Positions 21,928-28,459 of a stretch of DNA of 30,892 nt are shown here, in pieces. This DNA is from a virus, in IMG/VR virus record IMGVR_UViG_3300044645_000245, positions 1 through 30,892 of that record; one strand, given 5' to 3'. The notes under the pieces were generated by a model. That model was not told the DNA's origin. It worked only from the letters and a program-made list of their open reading frames with translations, and did not search any database. A program made the translations under genes and the position numbers. Every line of letters begins with the position of its first letter. Position 1 is the stretch's first letter.

Positions 21928-21953
21928 TTTTCTTAACCCCTAAAGCCTAAACT

Positions 21954-22103
21954 ATGGCAAGCACCACTTACCGCAGCGTAGCTGCGAACATCTCGAAAGA
22001 CGGAAACTCATACCGAGTACGTCTTAAAGTAAAAGGAAAGCAGATTTCTAAGAACTTCGCCACGAAGAAAGCTGCTCTCGAATTTAGAGCGAAGTACCGC
22101 TAA
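21954..22103 (+). CDS. Free-standing AP2-like DNA-binding protein, 49 aa
   Basis: ATG 21954 to TAA 22101-22103. The whole protein is one small domain: YRSVAANISKDGNSYRVRLK then KGKQISKNFATKKAALEFRA. The pattern Y-R-V-R-L-x-V-x-G-K, then F-A-T-K-x-A-A-x-E-F matches the three-strand plus helix AP2/integrase-arm fold, also seen fused to the HNH gene in this window. It is too short for most gene finders. It sits 26 nt after the 89-aa gene and is closed by a terminator six bases on. It likely binds DNA as a regulator or architectural protein. Confidence 0.75.
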   Translation: MASTTYRSVAANISKDGNSYRVRLKVKGKQISKNFATKKAALEFRAKYR

Positions 22104-22109
22104 ACTAAA

Positions 22110-22134
22110 GGGGGTGAAAGTCCCCCAACTTTTT
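22110..22134 (+). terminator. Terminator after the AP2-like gene
   Basis: GGGGG-TGAAAGT-CCCCC-AAC-TTTTT on the plus strand, directly after the 49-aa gene stop. It lies inside the early operon with only ~20 nt before the next ATG and no promoter between, so it is likely leaky or antiterminated. Confidence 0.85.
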
Positions 22135-22154
22135 AATCAATCAATCAAAATAAA

Positions 22155-22388
22155 ATGGAAAAGAAACCTAAAATCTACTGCGGAAGCGGTAAAAAGAAAA
22201 ACGACACTTGGCTTCAAATCACTATCAATCCTGACAAGATTAAGGATTACATCCAAGAGTACAATGGATCAAAGTTCATTAAGCTAAACATCAACCTGCT
22301 TAATGAGCCAGATAAGTTCGGTAAAGACGTTCAGGTCTCAGTTGATACCTATGAGCCGAAAGAAAAGAAATCTGATTTACCCTTTTAA
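22155..22388 (+). CDS. Small protein with SSB-like acidic C-terminal tip
   Basis: A 77-aa protein ending EPKEKKSDLPF. The DLPF end matches the C-terminal tip by which bacterial SSB recruits replication and repair proteins. The body (WLQITINPDKIKDYIQEYNG, FIKLNINLLNEPDKFGKDVQ) is a run of beta strands too short for a full OB fold. Position right after the recombination genes supports a mini-SSB or an SSB-tip mimic. Whether it binds single-stranded DNA is inference. Confidence 0.72.
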   Translation: MEKKPKIYCGSGKKKNDTWLQITINPDKIKDYIQEYNGSKFIKLNINLLNEPDKFGKDVQVSVDTYEPKEKKSDLPF

Positions 22389-22618
22389 TGTATCTAACTG
22401 AGGACATAATAGGAGCAGCTTCTCGAATAGTCTATGGTCGCAAAGGCGATAAGGTAGAAGTAATCAGAAAAGAACTCGACTTATGTTTTGTAAACAATCA
22501 AGGAAACCGTTTCTTTGTACGCTATGAAAAACTCTCCGAAGAAAAAGTTAACCCCGCTCCCGAAGCTATTAAAGAAAGCACAGGAAAAGTTCAACGCTCA
22601 CGTTCGAGAAAGAGATAA
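22388..22618 (+). CDS. Hypothetical protein, 76 aa, overlapping NinG
   Basis: Its ATG shares one base with the upstream TAA. The N-terminal part (GRKGDKVEVIRKELDLCFVN) looks like a small SH3/KOW-like beta domain; the C-terminal end (STGKVQRSRSRKR) is basic and is encoded over 95 nt that also encode the N-terminus of NinG in another frame. It could be an RNA- or DNA-binding helper. The overlap is long, so either dual coding is real or this frame ends with a non-functional tail. Confidence 0.6.
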   Translation: MYLTEDIIGAASRIVYGRKGDKVEVIRKELDLCFVNNQGNRFFVRYEKLSEEKVNPAPEAIKESTGKVQRSRSRKR

Positions 22619-22916
22619 AGACTTTGGATGTATATCTTGCGGATCAGAGATTCAGCAAGCAGGACACTATCATTCACAAGGTCAACATAGCGGACTAAGA
22701 TTCGGTCTCCCTGATTCGTTAGCATACTACAACACGAATGGTCAATGTATCAGGTGCAATATGTTCCTCTCAGGTAATCTTATTAGATACCGCTTAGGAC
22801 TTGTATCGAGATACGGAGAAGAGTTCGTAAAGGAGTTAGAAGAATATGCTTTAGATAATCCATTAAAGAAATGGACACGAAGCGAACTTGAAGAAATAAT
22901 AAACCACTACAAATGA
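22524..22916 (+). CDS. ninG: NinG/Rap-like recombination nuclease
   Basis: I chose the ATG at 22524 (MKNSPKKKLTPLPKLLKKAQ). The protein shows the NinG pattern: KAQEKFNAHVRERDK, CISCG (first Cys pair), QAGHYHSQGQHSGLRF, NTNGQCIRCNMFLSGN (second Cys pair plus HNH-like ending) and RYRLGLVSRYG. In lambda, NinG/Rap acts on recombination intermediates. It is encoded with ERF and the SSB-tip protein, forming a recombination set. It is 130 aa, within the usual range for minimal family members, and overlaps the next gene by 4 nt. Confidence 0.9.
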   Translation: MKNSPKKKLTPLPKLLKKAQEKFNAHVRERDKDFGCISCGSEIQQAGHYHSQGQHSGLRFGLPDSLAYYNTNGQCIRCNMFLSGNLIRYRLGLVSRYGEEFVKELEEYALDNPLKKWTRSELEEIINHYK

Positions 22917-23311
22917 ACCAAGAACAAACTAAACAACTAATCGAACTCGTAGATAAATACTGCGAGTCTTATGGAATCACTCGCAAAGATTTATTCGTAA
23001 CATCAGGAGGCAAGAAAAGAAAAGTAATAGGGCCAGTAAGTCTATCAACTATGCGGATGGCTCTCGGACATTACATATATCATAATTACCCTGTAACTTT
23101 AACTCAAATAGCAAGGCTTATCGGATATAACGATCACTCCGTAATAAGCTACCACTACACCAAAATAAAGAACTACATTAAGAATAATGATATAGTCTTT
23201 ATGAGTTACTATAACAATCTTCTCGAAGTAGCTAAACAATATCCACCACACATTAAGATTCAACGAGTGCCATATAAAAACTTTATCGTATTACCTAAAT
23301 CAAACGTATGA
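22913..23311 (+). CDS. DnaA domain-IV-like DNA-binding protein
   Basis: A 132-aa protein. Residues ~45-85 (STMRMALGHYIYHNYPVTLT, QIARLIGYNDHSVISYHYTK) follow the pattern of the C-terminal DnaA domain, in which a helix-turn-helix is followed by a D-H-S/T-V element that reads DnaA boxes. The rest of DnaA (AAA+ ATPase) is absent. Similar stand-alone proteins occur in phages and might bind the phage origin or host DnaA boxes. The segment is also AT-rich by eye. Function in replication is inferred from the domain and its position next to replication genes. Confidence 0.78.
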   Translation: MNQEQTKQLIELVDKYCESYGITRKDLFVTSGGKKRKVIGPVSLSTMRMALGHYIYHNYPVTLTQIARLIGYNDHSVISYHYTKIKNYIKNNDIVFMSYYNNLLEVAKQYPPHIKIQRVPYKNFIVLPKSNV

Positions 23312-23547
23312 AACAAACTATATGTACTTGGATGCTTAGTGAATTAACTAAGATACATTCATCCGCAGATATAAAATCTTTAGATGATTCAGTTAAAGAT
23401 GTTGAGTATATTTTGAAAACCGCCCTAAGTCTTGAGCAAGAACAATTAAAAGAGGCTTGGAATGATGGATATAAAAAAGCTCAGCAGGATATAGTTACGA
23501 ATAGTTTTTCTACCTTTGAACAATACCAAAATGAAAAAAATGGCTAA
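23308..23547 (+). CDS. Hypothetical helical protein, 79 aa
   Basis: Mostly helical, with SLDDSVKDVEYILKTALSLE and EQLKEAWNDGYKKAQQDIVT (residues ~24-62). The EAWNDGYKKAQ pattern is common in small Bacteroidetes phage proteins without known role. It is coupled to the DnaA-like gene by a 4-nt overlap and overlaps the following gene start by 17 nt. AT-rich by hand count (16/60 G+C at 23341-23400). Confidence 0.65.
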   Translation: MKQTICTWMLSELTKIHSSADIKSLDDSVKDVEYILKTALSLEQEQLKEAWNDGYKKAQQDIVTNSFSTFEQYQNEKNG

Positions 23548-24160
23548 ACGATTTACTGATACCGAGATATGGGATAAGTCTTGGTTTATGTCTCTATCCC
23601 CTAAGATGAAATGCTTTGTAAAGTACGTTAGAGATAAGTGCGACATAGCAGGTCTATGGCATCCGAATTATACTCTCGCTTCCGTTTATATCGGAGAGCA
23701 AGTAGATGAAGATGATCTACTCTTAGTCGATGATGGAGAACAGTTCGAGAAGCTATCCGATGGAAAGATTCTCTGCAAAGGATTTATAGACTTCCAATAC
23801 GGAGGTAAGTTAAATCCTACAAGTCCGATTCACGCTAAAGTGATTTCGATTCTTGAGAAGTATAACCTACCTATCGAAGTTAAGAAAGTATCTCAAAGCT
23901 TCAACGCACCGAGTTATACCGATGTCTATAACGAAATGAAGGAGAAGTTAAGCGATGCTCAAAAGTGTAAAATCGAAGCAGAGAAATTCATAAACTACTA
24001 CGAGTCTAACGGATGGATGATAGGCAGAAATAAGATGAAGTCTTGGAGAGCATCTGTAAGCACCTGGCTTAATCGAATCAAACCTGAATCTAAAGTACGC
24101 AGCGAATCAATCAAAGAGAAACTAAACGAAATTCAGAACCGAAAATTTACTGAGATATGA
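23531..24160 (+). CDS. Putative replisome organizer / replication initiator
   Basis: I chose the ATG at 23531 (MKKMAKRFTDTEIWDKSWFM); a TTG at 23516 is the other possibility. The N-terminal part (DTEIWDKSWFMSLSPKMKCF, YVRDKCDIAGLWHPN) resembles the winged-helix start of phage replication proteins, and the C-terminal stretch EAEKFINYYESNGWMIGRNK then MKSWRASVSTWLNR (residues ~150-185) matches the DnaT/DnaD-like loader-interacting motif of phage replisome organizers. It probably recruits a helicase loader to the origin. Start codons overlap the 79-aa gene. Confidence 0.75.
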   Translation: MKKMAKRFTDTEIWDKSWFMSLSPKMKCFVKYVRDKCDIAGLWHPNYTLASVYIGEQVDEDDLLLVDDGEQFEKLSDGKILCKGFIDFQYGGKLNPTSPIHAKVISILEKYNLPIEVKKVSQSFNAPSYTDVYNEMKEKLSDAQKCKIEAEKFINYYESNGWMIGRNKMKSWRASVSTWLNRIKPESKVRSESIKEKLNEIQNRKFTEI

Positions 24161-24693
24161 GCAACGCAGCCTTTGACTATTTAAGAACATTCAAGCAAGT
24201 AAGCGAAGAGACCGAGGATTTAGTTATCCGTAAAATAAGAACTCGCTATCCAGAACTCACAATGAAGCAGGTAATAGAGTGCTTTGAGAATGGAGTATGC
24301 GGAGACTACGGAGATTACTACTCGCTTGATCCTCGCACTTTACTAAGTTGGGTTAGTAAGTTTACTAACAATAACTCGCAAAGCGACAGATATCTGAATC
24401 AGCATCTCGTTAATCCGAGCCTACAAATAACAGACATCGGATATCCTACAAGTCCTGAGCAATGGATGAGAGAGACTAATAAGGCTTATGTAAACTATCT
24501 GAATAATGGAGATGTAACTCTATTCCATCCTGACATTTACGATAGGTTAAGCCTCGACCAACGAATCGACAGAGATTCCTGTACTCCTTACATAGCCAAG
24601 AACTATCACGTACCCTATGCAAAACAAACCGCAGTAGGTAATTACTTCAAGGCTTGCAAAGAAAACGGAGTTAGTTTAATCTATACGCTATGA
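24157..24693 (+). CDS. Hypothetical replication-module protein, 178 aa
   Basis: Starts MSNAAFDYLRTFKQVSEETE and overlaps the replisome-organizer gene by 4 nt. Features: RTRYPELTMKQVIECFENGV (residues ~28-47), DYYSLDPRTLLSWVSKF, SPEQWMRETNKAYVNYLNNG and YAKQTAVGNYFKACKENGVS. The last parts resemble small phage proteins that follow replication initiators. No Walker motif is visible, so it is not a helicase. A helper role in replication is inferred from position only. Confidence 0.65.
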   Translation: MSNAAFDYLRTFKQVSEETEDLVIRKIRTRYPELTMKQVIECFENGVCGDYGDYYSLDPRTLLSWVSKFTNNNSQSDRYLNQHLVNPSLQITDIGYPTSPEQWMRETNKAYVNYLNNGDVTLFHPDIYDRLSLDQRIDRDSCTPYIAKNYHVPYAKQTAVGNYFKACKENGVSLIYTL

Positions 24694-24962
24694 CATACGA
24701 GCAGCATCTAATTAACCTGAGCTTCTACTACGCTAACGAGTATCAAAAGGATGGAAAGAACTTCCTTAATACGTACAGAAAGTTTAAGTCTATACGTACA
24801 GTCTGCGAAGCAATAATCGCTGCCTACAAAAGTCAGGGAGCGTATCAAGAAATGGATCAAGAGCAAATAAACTTCAAGCCTTACGCATACAAATACTACG
24901 AAGGCAAAGAGGCTCAGAACTTAGCGGACATTCTTTTAATCATCTATAATTTAACCAAATGA
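24690..24962 (+). CDS. Hypothetical helical protein, 90 aa
   Basis: Tyr- and Lys-rich helical protein (LINLSFYYANEYQKDGKNFL, IRTVCEAIIAAYKSQGAYQE). It is coupled to its neighbours by 4-nt overlaps on both sides. No family recognised. Confidence 0.6.
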   Translation: MTYEQHLINLSFYYANEYQKDGKNFLNTYRKFKSIRTVCEAIIAAYKSQGAYQEMDQEQINFKPYAYKYYEGKEAQNLADILLIIYNLTK

Positions 24963-25153
24963 AAAAATGCACTATCTGTAAGCAGAATAAACACTCAGGA
25001 GATTTTTACTTTATCAAGAGTGGTAACTACTACTCTCCCCATTGTATTCAATGCGAAAAAGTAAAAGCAAAAGAAAGAAGGAATAGTAACCCCGATGGAT
25101 GGATAGGAGTTATCTGCGGTACTGATAATTGGTTCAAACACTACTTCCAATGA
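24959..25153 (+). CDS. Small zinc-finger-like protein, 64 aa
   Basis: Has two CxxC pairs, CTIC (residues 4-7) and CIQC (29-32), with HSGDFYFIKSGNYYSPH between them, a typical zinc-binding knuckle, followed by a basic helix (KVKAKERRNSN). Such proteins in phages are often nucleic-acid-binding or HNH-related. The rest of an HNH nuclease is missing. The gene overlaps the next one by ATGA. Confidence 0.72.
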   Translation: MKKCTICKQNKHSGDFYFIKSGNYYSPHCIQCEKVKAKERRNSNPDGWIGVICGTDNWFKHYFQ

Positions 25154-25533
25154 ACGAAGAAATACTCTTTAACCTAATCAAGTCAGTAATACCCGACCTG
25201 CAAAAGACTGACCAATTCAGCTACCGAGATGCTTACTCTCCTAAGTACGATTTAACGATAGAACTGAAGTGCAGACATAAGCACTACACTACTCTTTTAA
25301 TCGAGAAAATCAAATGGGATAAGCTGATAAAATGTAACAAAGTTTACTACATCAACTCCACTCCGATAGGTATATTTTTATTTGACCTGCACAAAGTAAA
25401 AGAACCAGAATTTTACTCAAGGGAAATGCCACATACTACCGAGTTCGAGGATACTCAAAAAATACCCAAATTAGTAGGGATGTTGTTTATCGAGGATGCT
25501 GAAGATATCTCACACCTTCTCAGACGCATTTAG
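25150..25533 (+). CDS. PD-(D/E)XK-like nuclease
   Basis: I chose the ATG at 25150 (MNEEILFNLIKSVIPDLQKT, 127 aa), which gives ATGA coupling to the zinc-finger gene. The segment SPKYDLTIELKCRHKHYTTL (residues ~31-50) carries the core D...(D/E)xK arrangement (D then E-L-K), followed by the strand-rich VYYINSTPIGIFLFDLHKV. Small PD-(D/E)XK proteins of this size act as Holliday-junction resolvases or other recombination nucleases. It is the last gene of the early operon and meets the minus-strand block tail to tail, with a 15-bp gap. Confidence 0.7.
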   Translation: MNEEILFNLIKSVIPDLQKTDQFSYRDAYSPKYDLTIELKCRHKHYTTLLIEKIKWDKLIKCNKVYYINSTPIGIFLFDLHKVKEPEFYSREMPHTTEFEDTQKIPKLVGMLFIEDAEDISHLLRRI

Positions 25534-25548
25534 AGGCGATTTAAGAGC

Positions 25549-25806
25549 CTATTTAAGGTCAACGTACCGAAACCCCATATCCCACAAGAAACGAGCCGTT
25601 TTAGAGCTTTCCTGCCTTATCTTGGTTTCTGACCAGTCGGGATGCTTTAGGTGGAAATGTTCGTGTAATGCGTAGAGCATATACCGATATCCAGTTAATC
25701 GCTCATCTAACTCCATTATGTTATCTTCTGTGTGGGCGAGTCCGTAGGCTCTCTCCTTCCCTAACTTCCGATGGATTACCTTATGCGGATTCTTCTTCTG
25801 TGTCAT
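25549..25806 (-). CDS. Small HExxH metalloprotease-like protein
   Basis: I chose the ATG at 25806 (MTQKKNPHKVIHRKLGKERA); 25830 is possible. The motif HEHFH (HExxH) lies in LYALHEHFHLKHPDWSETKI, followed by acidic residues that may give a third zinc ligand. The following FLWDMGFRYVDL helix is similar to ends of small SprT/ImmA-like phage proteins. It overlaps the 74-aa gene by 26 nt. Catalysis is likely but the third ligand is not certain. It is the last gene of the right-hand minus-strand block. Confidence 0.7.
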   Translation of the reverse strand: MTQKKNPHKVIHRKLGKERAYGLAHTEDNIMELDERLTGYRYMLYALHEHFHLKHPDWSETKIRQESSKTARFLWDMGFRYVDLK

Positions 25807-26005
25807 AGAAGTTACTTTTATAGATTTCACGCATACCGATATGGATAATATAGAGAGCCATTAACTTAATCTCCTTAAGAATCATTCGCTCTTCTTCATC
25901 GCATAAACCCATATCATATTCGGATATAGCATTAATTGCATTGAAGGCTGCTCCTATATCTTCGTGCGGAGTGGTAAAGTTTGGTATTTGCTCATCTACT
26001 TCCAT
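25781..26005 (-). CDS. Acidic hypothetical protein, 74 aa
   Basis: A helical, acidic protein (MEVDEQIPNFTTPHEDIGAA, CDEEERMILKEIKLMALYII). Its ATG shares a base with the stop of the 64-aa gene and its 3' end overlaps the HExxH gene. No family recognised. It may be a small regulator or an interaction partner of the protease-like protein, but this is only positional. Confidence 0.55.
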   Translation of the reverse strand: MEVDEQIPNFTTPHEDIGAAFNAINAISEYDMGLCDEEERMILKEIKLMALYIIHIGMREIYKSNFYDTEEESA

Positions 26006-26199
26006 CAGTAATCAGTTTTAATTCGTGGTATTCCTTTTCTTGTTTTGAACTCTCGAAGGTCTTTCTCGATGTTCTGTCGGCTTTCTTTTCTATACTTCTC
26101 ACACAGAGGCTCAAGGATTGATAATCTCTCCGCTGCTTCGAGCTTGCTCAACATTTCCTGAATTTGCTTCTTGAGAATCGGTGTGTCTTTGTGTCCCAT
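26005..26199 (-). CDS. Hypothetical helical protein, 64 aa
   Basis: Predicted helical, charge-rich (ILKKQIQEMLSKLEAAERLS, YRKESRQNIEKDLREFKTRK). The first part overlaps the 3' end of the MazG-like gene in another frame by 89 nt. A shorter start at 26154 would reduce that overlap. No function recognised. Confidence 0.5.
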   Translation of the reverse strand: MGHKDTPILKKQIQEMLSKLEAAERLSILEPLCEKYRKESRQNIEKDLREFKTRKGIPRIKTDY

Positions 26200-26377
26200 T
26201 TTGTAGTGTTTGTATTTTCTTCAAATATAAAATAGCGTCTTGTAATTCTTCTATTAAATGTTGTATCCACTCGTGAGAAAGCAAATCATCACGATCCATA
26301 GTAACTCCGTATTTCTTAAATCCTCTCTCTTCTCGATTACGGAAGTCCTGAATAACCTCATCTAATATCTTACTCAT
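26111..26377 (-). CDS. MazG-like nucleotide pyrophosphohydrolase candidate
   Basis: An 88-aa protein. Residues ~1-55 (SKILDEVIQDFRNREERGFK, KYGVTMDRDDLLSHEWIQHL, IEELQDAILYLKKI) match the pattern of small phage MazG/dUTPase-like proteins, with an E-E-L-Q-D-A-x-x-Y element where metal-binding acids sit. The last ~30 residues overlap the 64-aa frame and look unconserved. It follows the exonuclease gene by a 4-nt overlap. A role in nucleotide pool control or host stress signalling is inferred. Confidence 0.6.
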   Translation of the reverse strand: MSKILDEVIQDFRNREERGFKKYGVTMDRDDLLSHEWIQHLIEELQDAILYLKKIQTLQNGTQRHTDSQEANSGNVEQARSSGEIINP

Positions 26378-27108
26378 TTGTCGGTTTTATCGTGATAGTG
26401 ATGACAGACTTTACACTTATACTGAATCTTTTTAAGTCCAGAAGCGTTCGTTCTGCGTTTGTAAATTACTAACTCATCAGAACCGCACTCAGGACAAGAC
26501 CCTCTATCTTGACCGAAGATAACTCCGTAATGGGTCTTTCTATCAATGTGAGTGGATAATTTTTTATGCACCTGCTCCAAAAGACTTACATCCATCTTGC
26601 AATATTTGACCATATAATTAAGAGCCTTTTGGTCTTTATGCAGTACGATGTTCTTCCACAGATTAAAGTCGGTCTTAATCTTGTGTCCGATTCCTAAGTA
26701 TTTAGCTATGTAGTCTAACCGATTAGAGTTAAATCGGAACTTACTACGAGCCACTTTTAAGGTATCGATAGTAACGTACTTCGGGAACATCGAGATTTGA
26801 TGGAACAAACACCGAGTACGAATCCAAGCAAGGTCGAACTTATCTCCGTTGTGTCCTACTAATTCATCGGCTTGGTTTGCTATCTCGATAAACTTTTCGA
26901 GCATAGCTTTATCATCTTGGTTTTCATCCCACGTTAAGCCGTGAACCTGGCGGTCATCTTCCCACTTGTAACAGATGCAGATTATCGCTCTCTCCTTAAT
27001 GATATTGGAGTAGTCGATGTTTTGTTTGTAGCCTGCACTCCAAAACATTCCGATATTCGGAGATGTTTCTATATCGAAGTACAGTCTCCTTCTTTTAGAT
27101 TGCAACAT
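26374..27108 (-). CDS. DEDD-type 3'-5' exonuclease with C-terminal zinc ribbon
   Basis: A 244-aa protein. YFDIETSPN (residues ~10-18) is the DEDD exo-I motif, ELVGHNGDKFDLAWI (~82-96) is exo-II, and NYMVKYCKMDVSLLEQVHKK (~165-184) is exo-III with Y-x-x-x-D, the DEDDy form. The C-terminus has a four-cysteine zinc ribbon (CPECGSDELV, then YKCKVCHHYH). It is a DnaQ/RNase-H-like nuclease without polymerase domain. It overlaps the spanin gene by 14 nt. Possible jobs are DNA repair, editing or host DNA breakdown. Confidence 0.86.
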   Translation of the reverse strand: MLQSKRRRLYFDIETSPNIGMFWSAGYKQNIDYSNIIKERAIICICYKWEDDRQVHGLTWDENQDDKAMLEKFIEIANQADELVGHNGDKFDLAWIRTRCLFHQISMFPKYVTIDTLKVARSKFRFNSNRLDYIAKYLGIGHKIKTDFNLWKNIVLHKDQKALNYMVKYCKMDVSLLEQVHKKLSTHIDRKTHYGVIFGQDRGSCPECGSDELVIYKRRTNASGLKKIQYKCKVCHHYHDKTDK

Positions 27109-27625
27109 TTATTAGCTTTAAGATAGGTTTGCGTAGAATGTAGATACTGAATAAAATAATCAGACCCCAAAGATTCCACCATCTTTTCTTAGCTAATTCT
27201 TTCCAATGTAATAACTCTTCTTTCAGTTCGTAGGTAGATTCTTTGTAGGCGTTTATTTCTTTTTGCAGAAGATTGATTCGAGCATTATCAACCACCACAT
27301 TTTTAATCGTATCACGAATAGTGATAGTTCGAGTGATAACTTTCGGAATACGGATGTACTGCGTGTCTCTTTTTTCATTGATCTCTATTTTAGTTTCGTA
27401 AGTAGTATCGTGCAAAATAGTAGTATCGCTCTTCGTAATTATCGTAGTATCGTTCGCACAATAGCCAGACTTAACTACTACTTCAGCGACTTTGTCGAGC
27501 TTCTCCTTATCCTTTAGAACCTGCTTAACAGGATTGCAAGAGCAGAGACAAATCAATGCACAAAGTATAAAAATTATGTATCCGAATAGGATAACATTTG
27601 TGGCATCGTTTTTCCAATTTCTCAT
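27095..27625 (-). CDS. Unimolecular spanin candidate
   Basis: A 176-aa protein with an N-terminal signal of lipoprotein type (YIIFILCALICLCSC, lipobox LCSC, Cys30) and a C-terminal transmembrane segment (WWNLWGLIILFSIYILRKP, residues ~149-167). The middle is Thr/Ile-rich and likely beta, then a helical stretch (KEINAYKESTYELKEELLHW). Outer-membrane lipid anchor plus inner-membrane helix in one chain is the layout of u-spanins such as phage T1 gp11, which fuse the two membranes at the end of lysis. It overlaps the amidase gene by 4 nt. Supports a Gram-negative host. Confidence 0.75.
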   Translation of the reverse strand: MRNWKNDATNVILFGYIIFILCALICLCSCNPVKQVLKDKEKLDKVAEVVVKSGYCANDTTIITKSDTTILHDTTYETKIEINEKRDTQYIRIPKVITRTITIRDTIKNVVVDNARINLLQKEINAYKESTYELKEELLHWKELAKKRWWNLWGLIILFSIYILRKPILKLINVAI

Positions 27626-28266
27626 AAGCTTTTCAGCATTTGAATCATCTTAGGATGAGGATAGATATCTATCTTATCTGCTCTCACAGAGTTATGAGTA
27701 AAGACTCCTGCCTCTCCTCTTAATGCTCTCTGAGTAACAGTCCATATATCTTCGTTGTACTTCAAAGGTATATTATACCGCTGATTCCATAATACCAATA
27801 ACTGACGCACGCTCTCTATCTGAGCATCAGTATAGTTATGGAAGTAGATATGTCGCTTATACGGAACATCTAATTTGATAACCTCCTTCTCAGGAACTTC
27901 TCCTCCTACATAGTTGTAGAACTTACCACCTGTGAAAGATAACTGACCCCAATTACAAATTTCAATACCGATAGAATACTTATCTAAATTAGTATAAGGA
28001 ACTCCGTAAGCATCGAATACAGAACGCTTGATCCCTAAATGATAAGCCCAATACTTAGAGGAAAAACCTTGTACGATTTGCCCATCTACTGCACCGAGTC
28101 CAGAGATACAAACGCACGTAGCTACCCTCTCAGGATTGGATGCCCACCACTTAAAGGTATTCTCTCCATTAGACCTACCTGCGGTATGATGCAGGTAAAT
28201 TTGCTTCTTAGGATGCTCTTCTCTAAGATACTGAGTGATAGGAAAATCAATCTGCTTGAGGTTCAT
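27622..28266 (-). CDS. Endolysin: N-acetylmuramoyl-L-alanine amidase
   Basis: A 214-aa Amidase_2-type endolysin. Zinc-binding and catalytic signals include IYLHHTAGRS (His 26-27), SIGIEICNWG (residues ~98-107) and THNSVRADKIDIYPHPKM near 190-207, whose final His and acid complete the site. It cuts the amide bond between MurNAc and the stem peptide. There is no signal peptide, so it needs a holin. It lies after the two holin candidates and before the spanin candidate. Confidence 0.92.
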   Translation of the reverse strand: MNLKQIDFPITQYLREEHPKKQIYLHHTAGRSNGENTFKWWASNPERVATCVCISGLGAVDGQIVQGFSSKYWAYHLGIKRSVFDAYGVPYTNLDKYSIGIEICNWGQLSFTGGKFYNYVGGEVPEKEVIKLDVPYKRHIYFHNYTDAQIESVRQLLVLWNQRYNIPLKYNEDIWTVTQRALRGEAGVFTHNSVRADKIDIYPHPKMIQMLKSL

Positions 28267-28459
28267 CGGTAAAAAAGTTTGAGATGAATTTACCTACTAC
28301 CGCTAAACACATTACAATAGTACCCAAAATCGGGTGACCACTCAAAACAATTATCCCTGCTCCGAATGTACCAGAGGCTGCTAACGAATCTCCGAGGACT
28401 CTCATCCTCTTAGGAGTAGGCTTGAAGTAGTGCTTCCAACCAAAAGATAGTTTGCTCAT
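28247..28459 (-). CDS. Holin candidate with two membrane segments
   Basis: A 70-aa protein. A basic, aromatic N-terminus (KLSFGWKHYFKPTPKRMRVL) is followed by two hydrophobic stretches (GTFGAGIIVLSGHPILGTIV and VMCLAVVGKFISNFF) and a short acidic tail. This size and two-segment layout fit a class II holin. It overlaps the amidase start by 20 nt and the 72-aa gene by 4 nt. Confidence 0.7.
   Translation of the reverse strand: MSKLSFGWKHYFKPTPKRMRVLGDSLAASGTFGAGIIVLSGHPILGTIVMCLAVVGKFISNFFTDEPQAD

Noticed and set aside
21954-22103. Fragment of an integrase
   Set aside because: The 49-aa frame resembles an integrase arm-binding domain, but no catalytic integrase part or attachment site was found nearby; a stand-alone AP2-like protein is the simpler reading.
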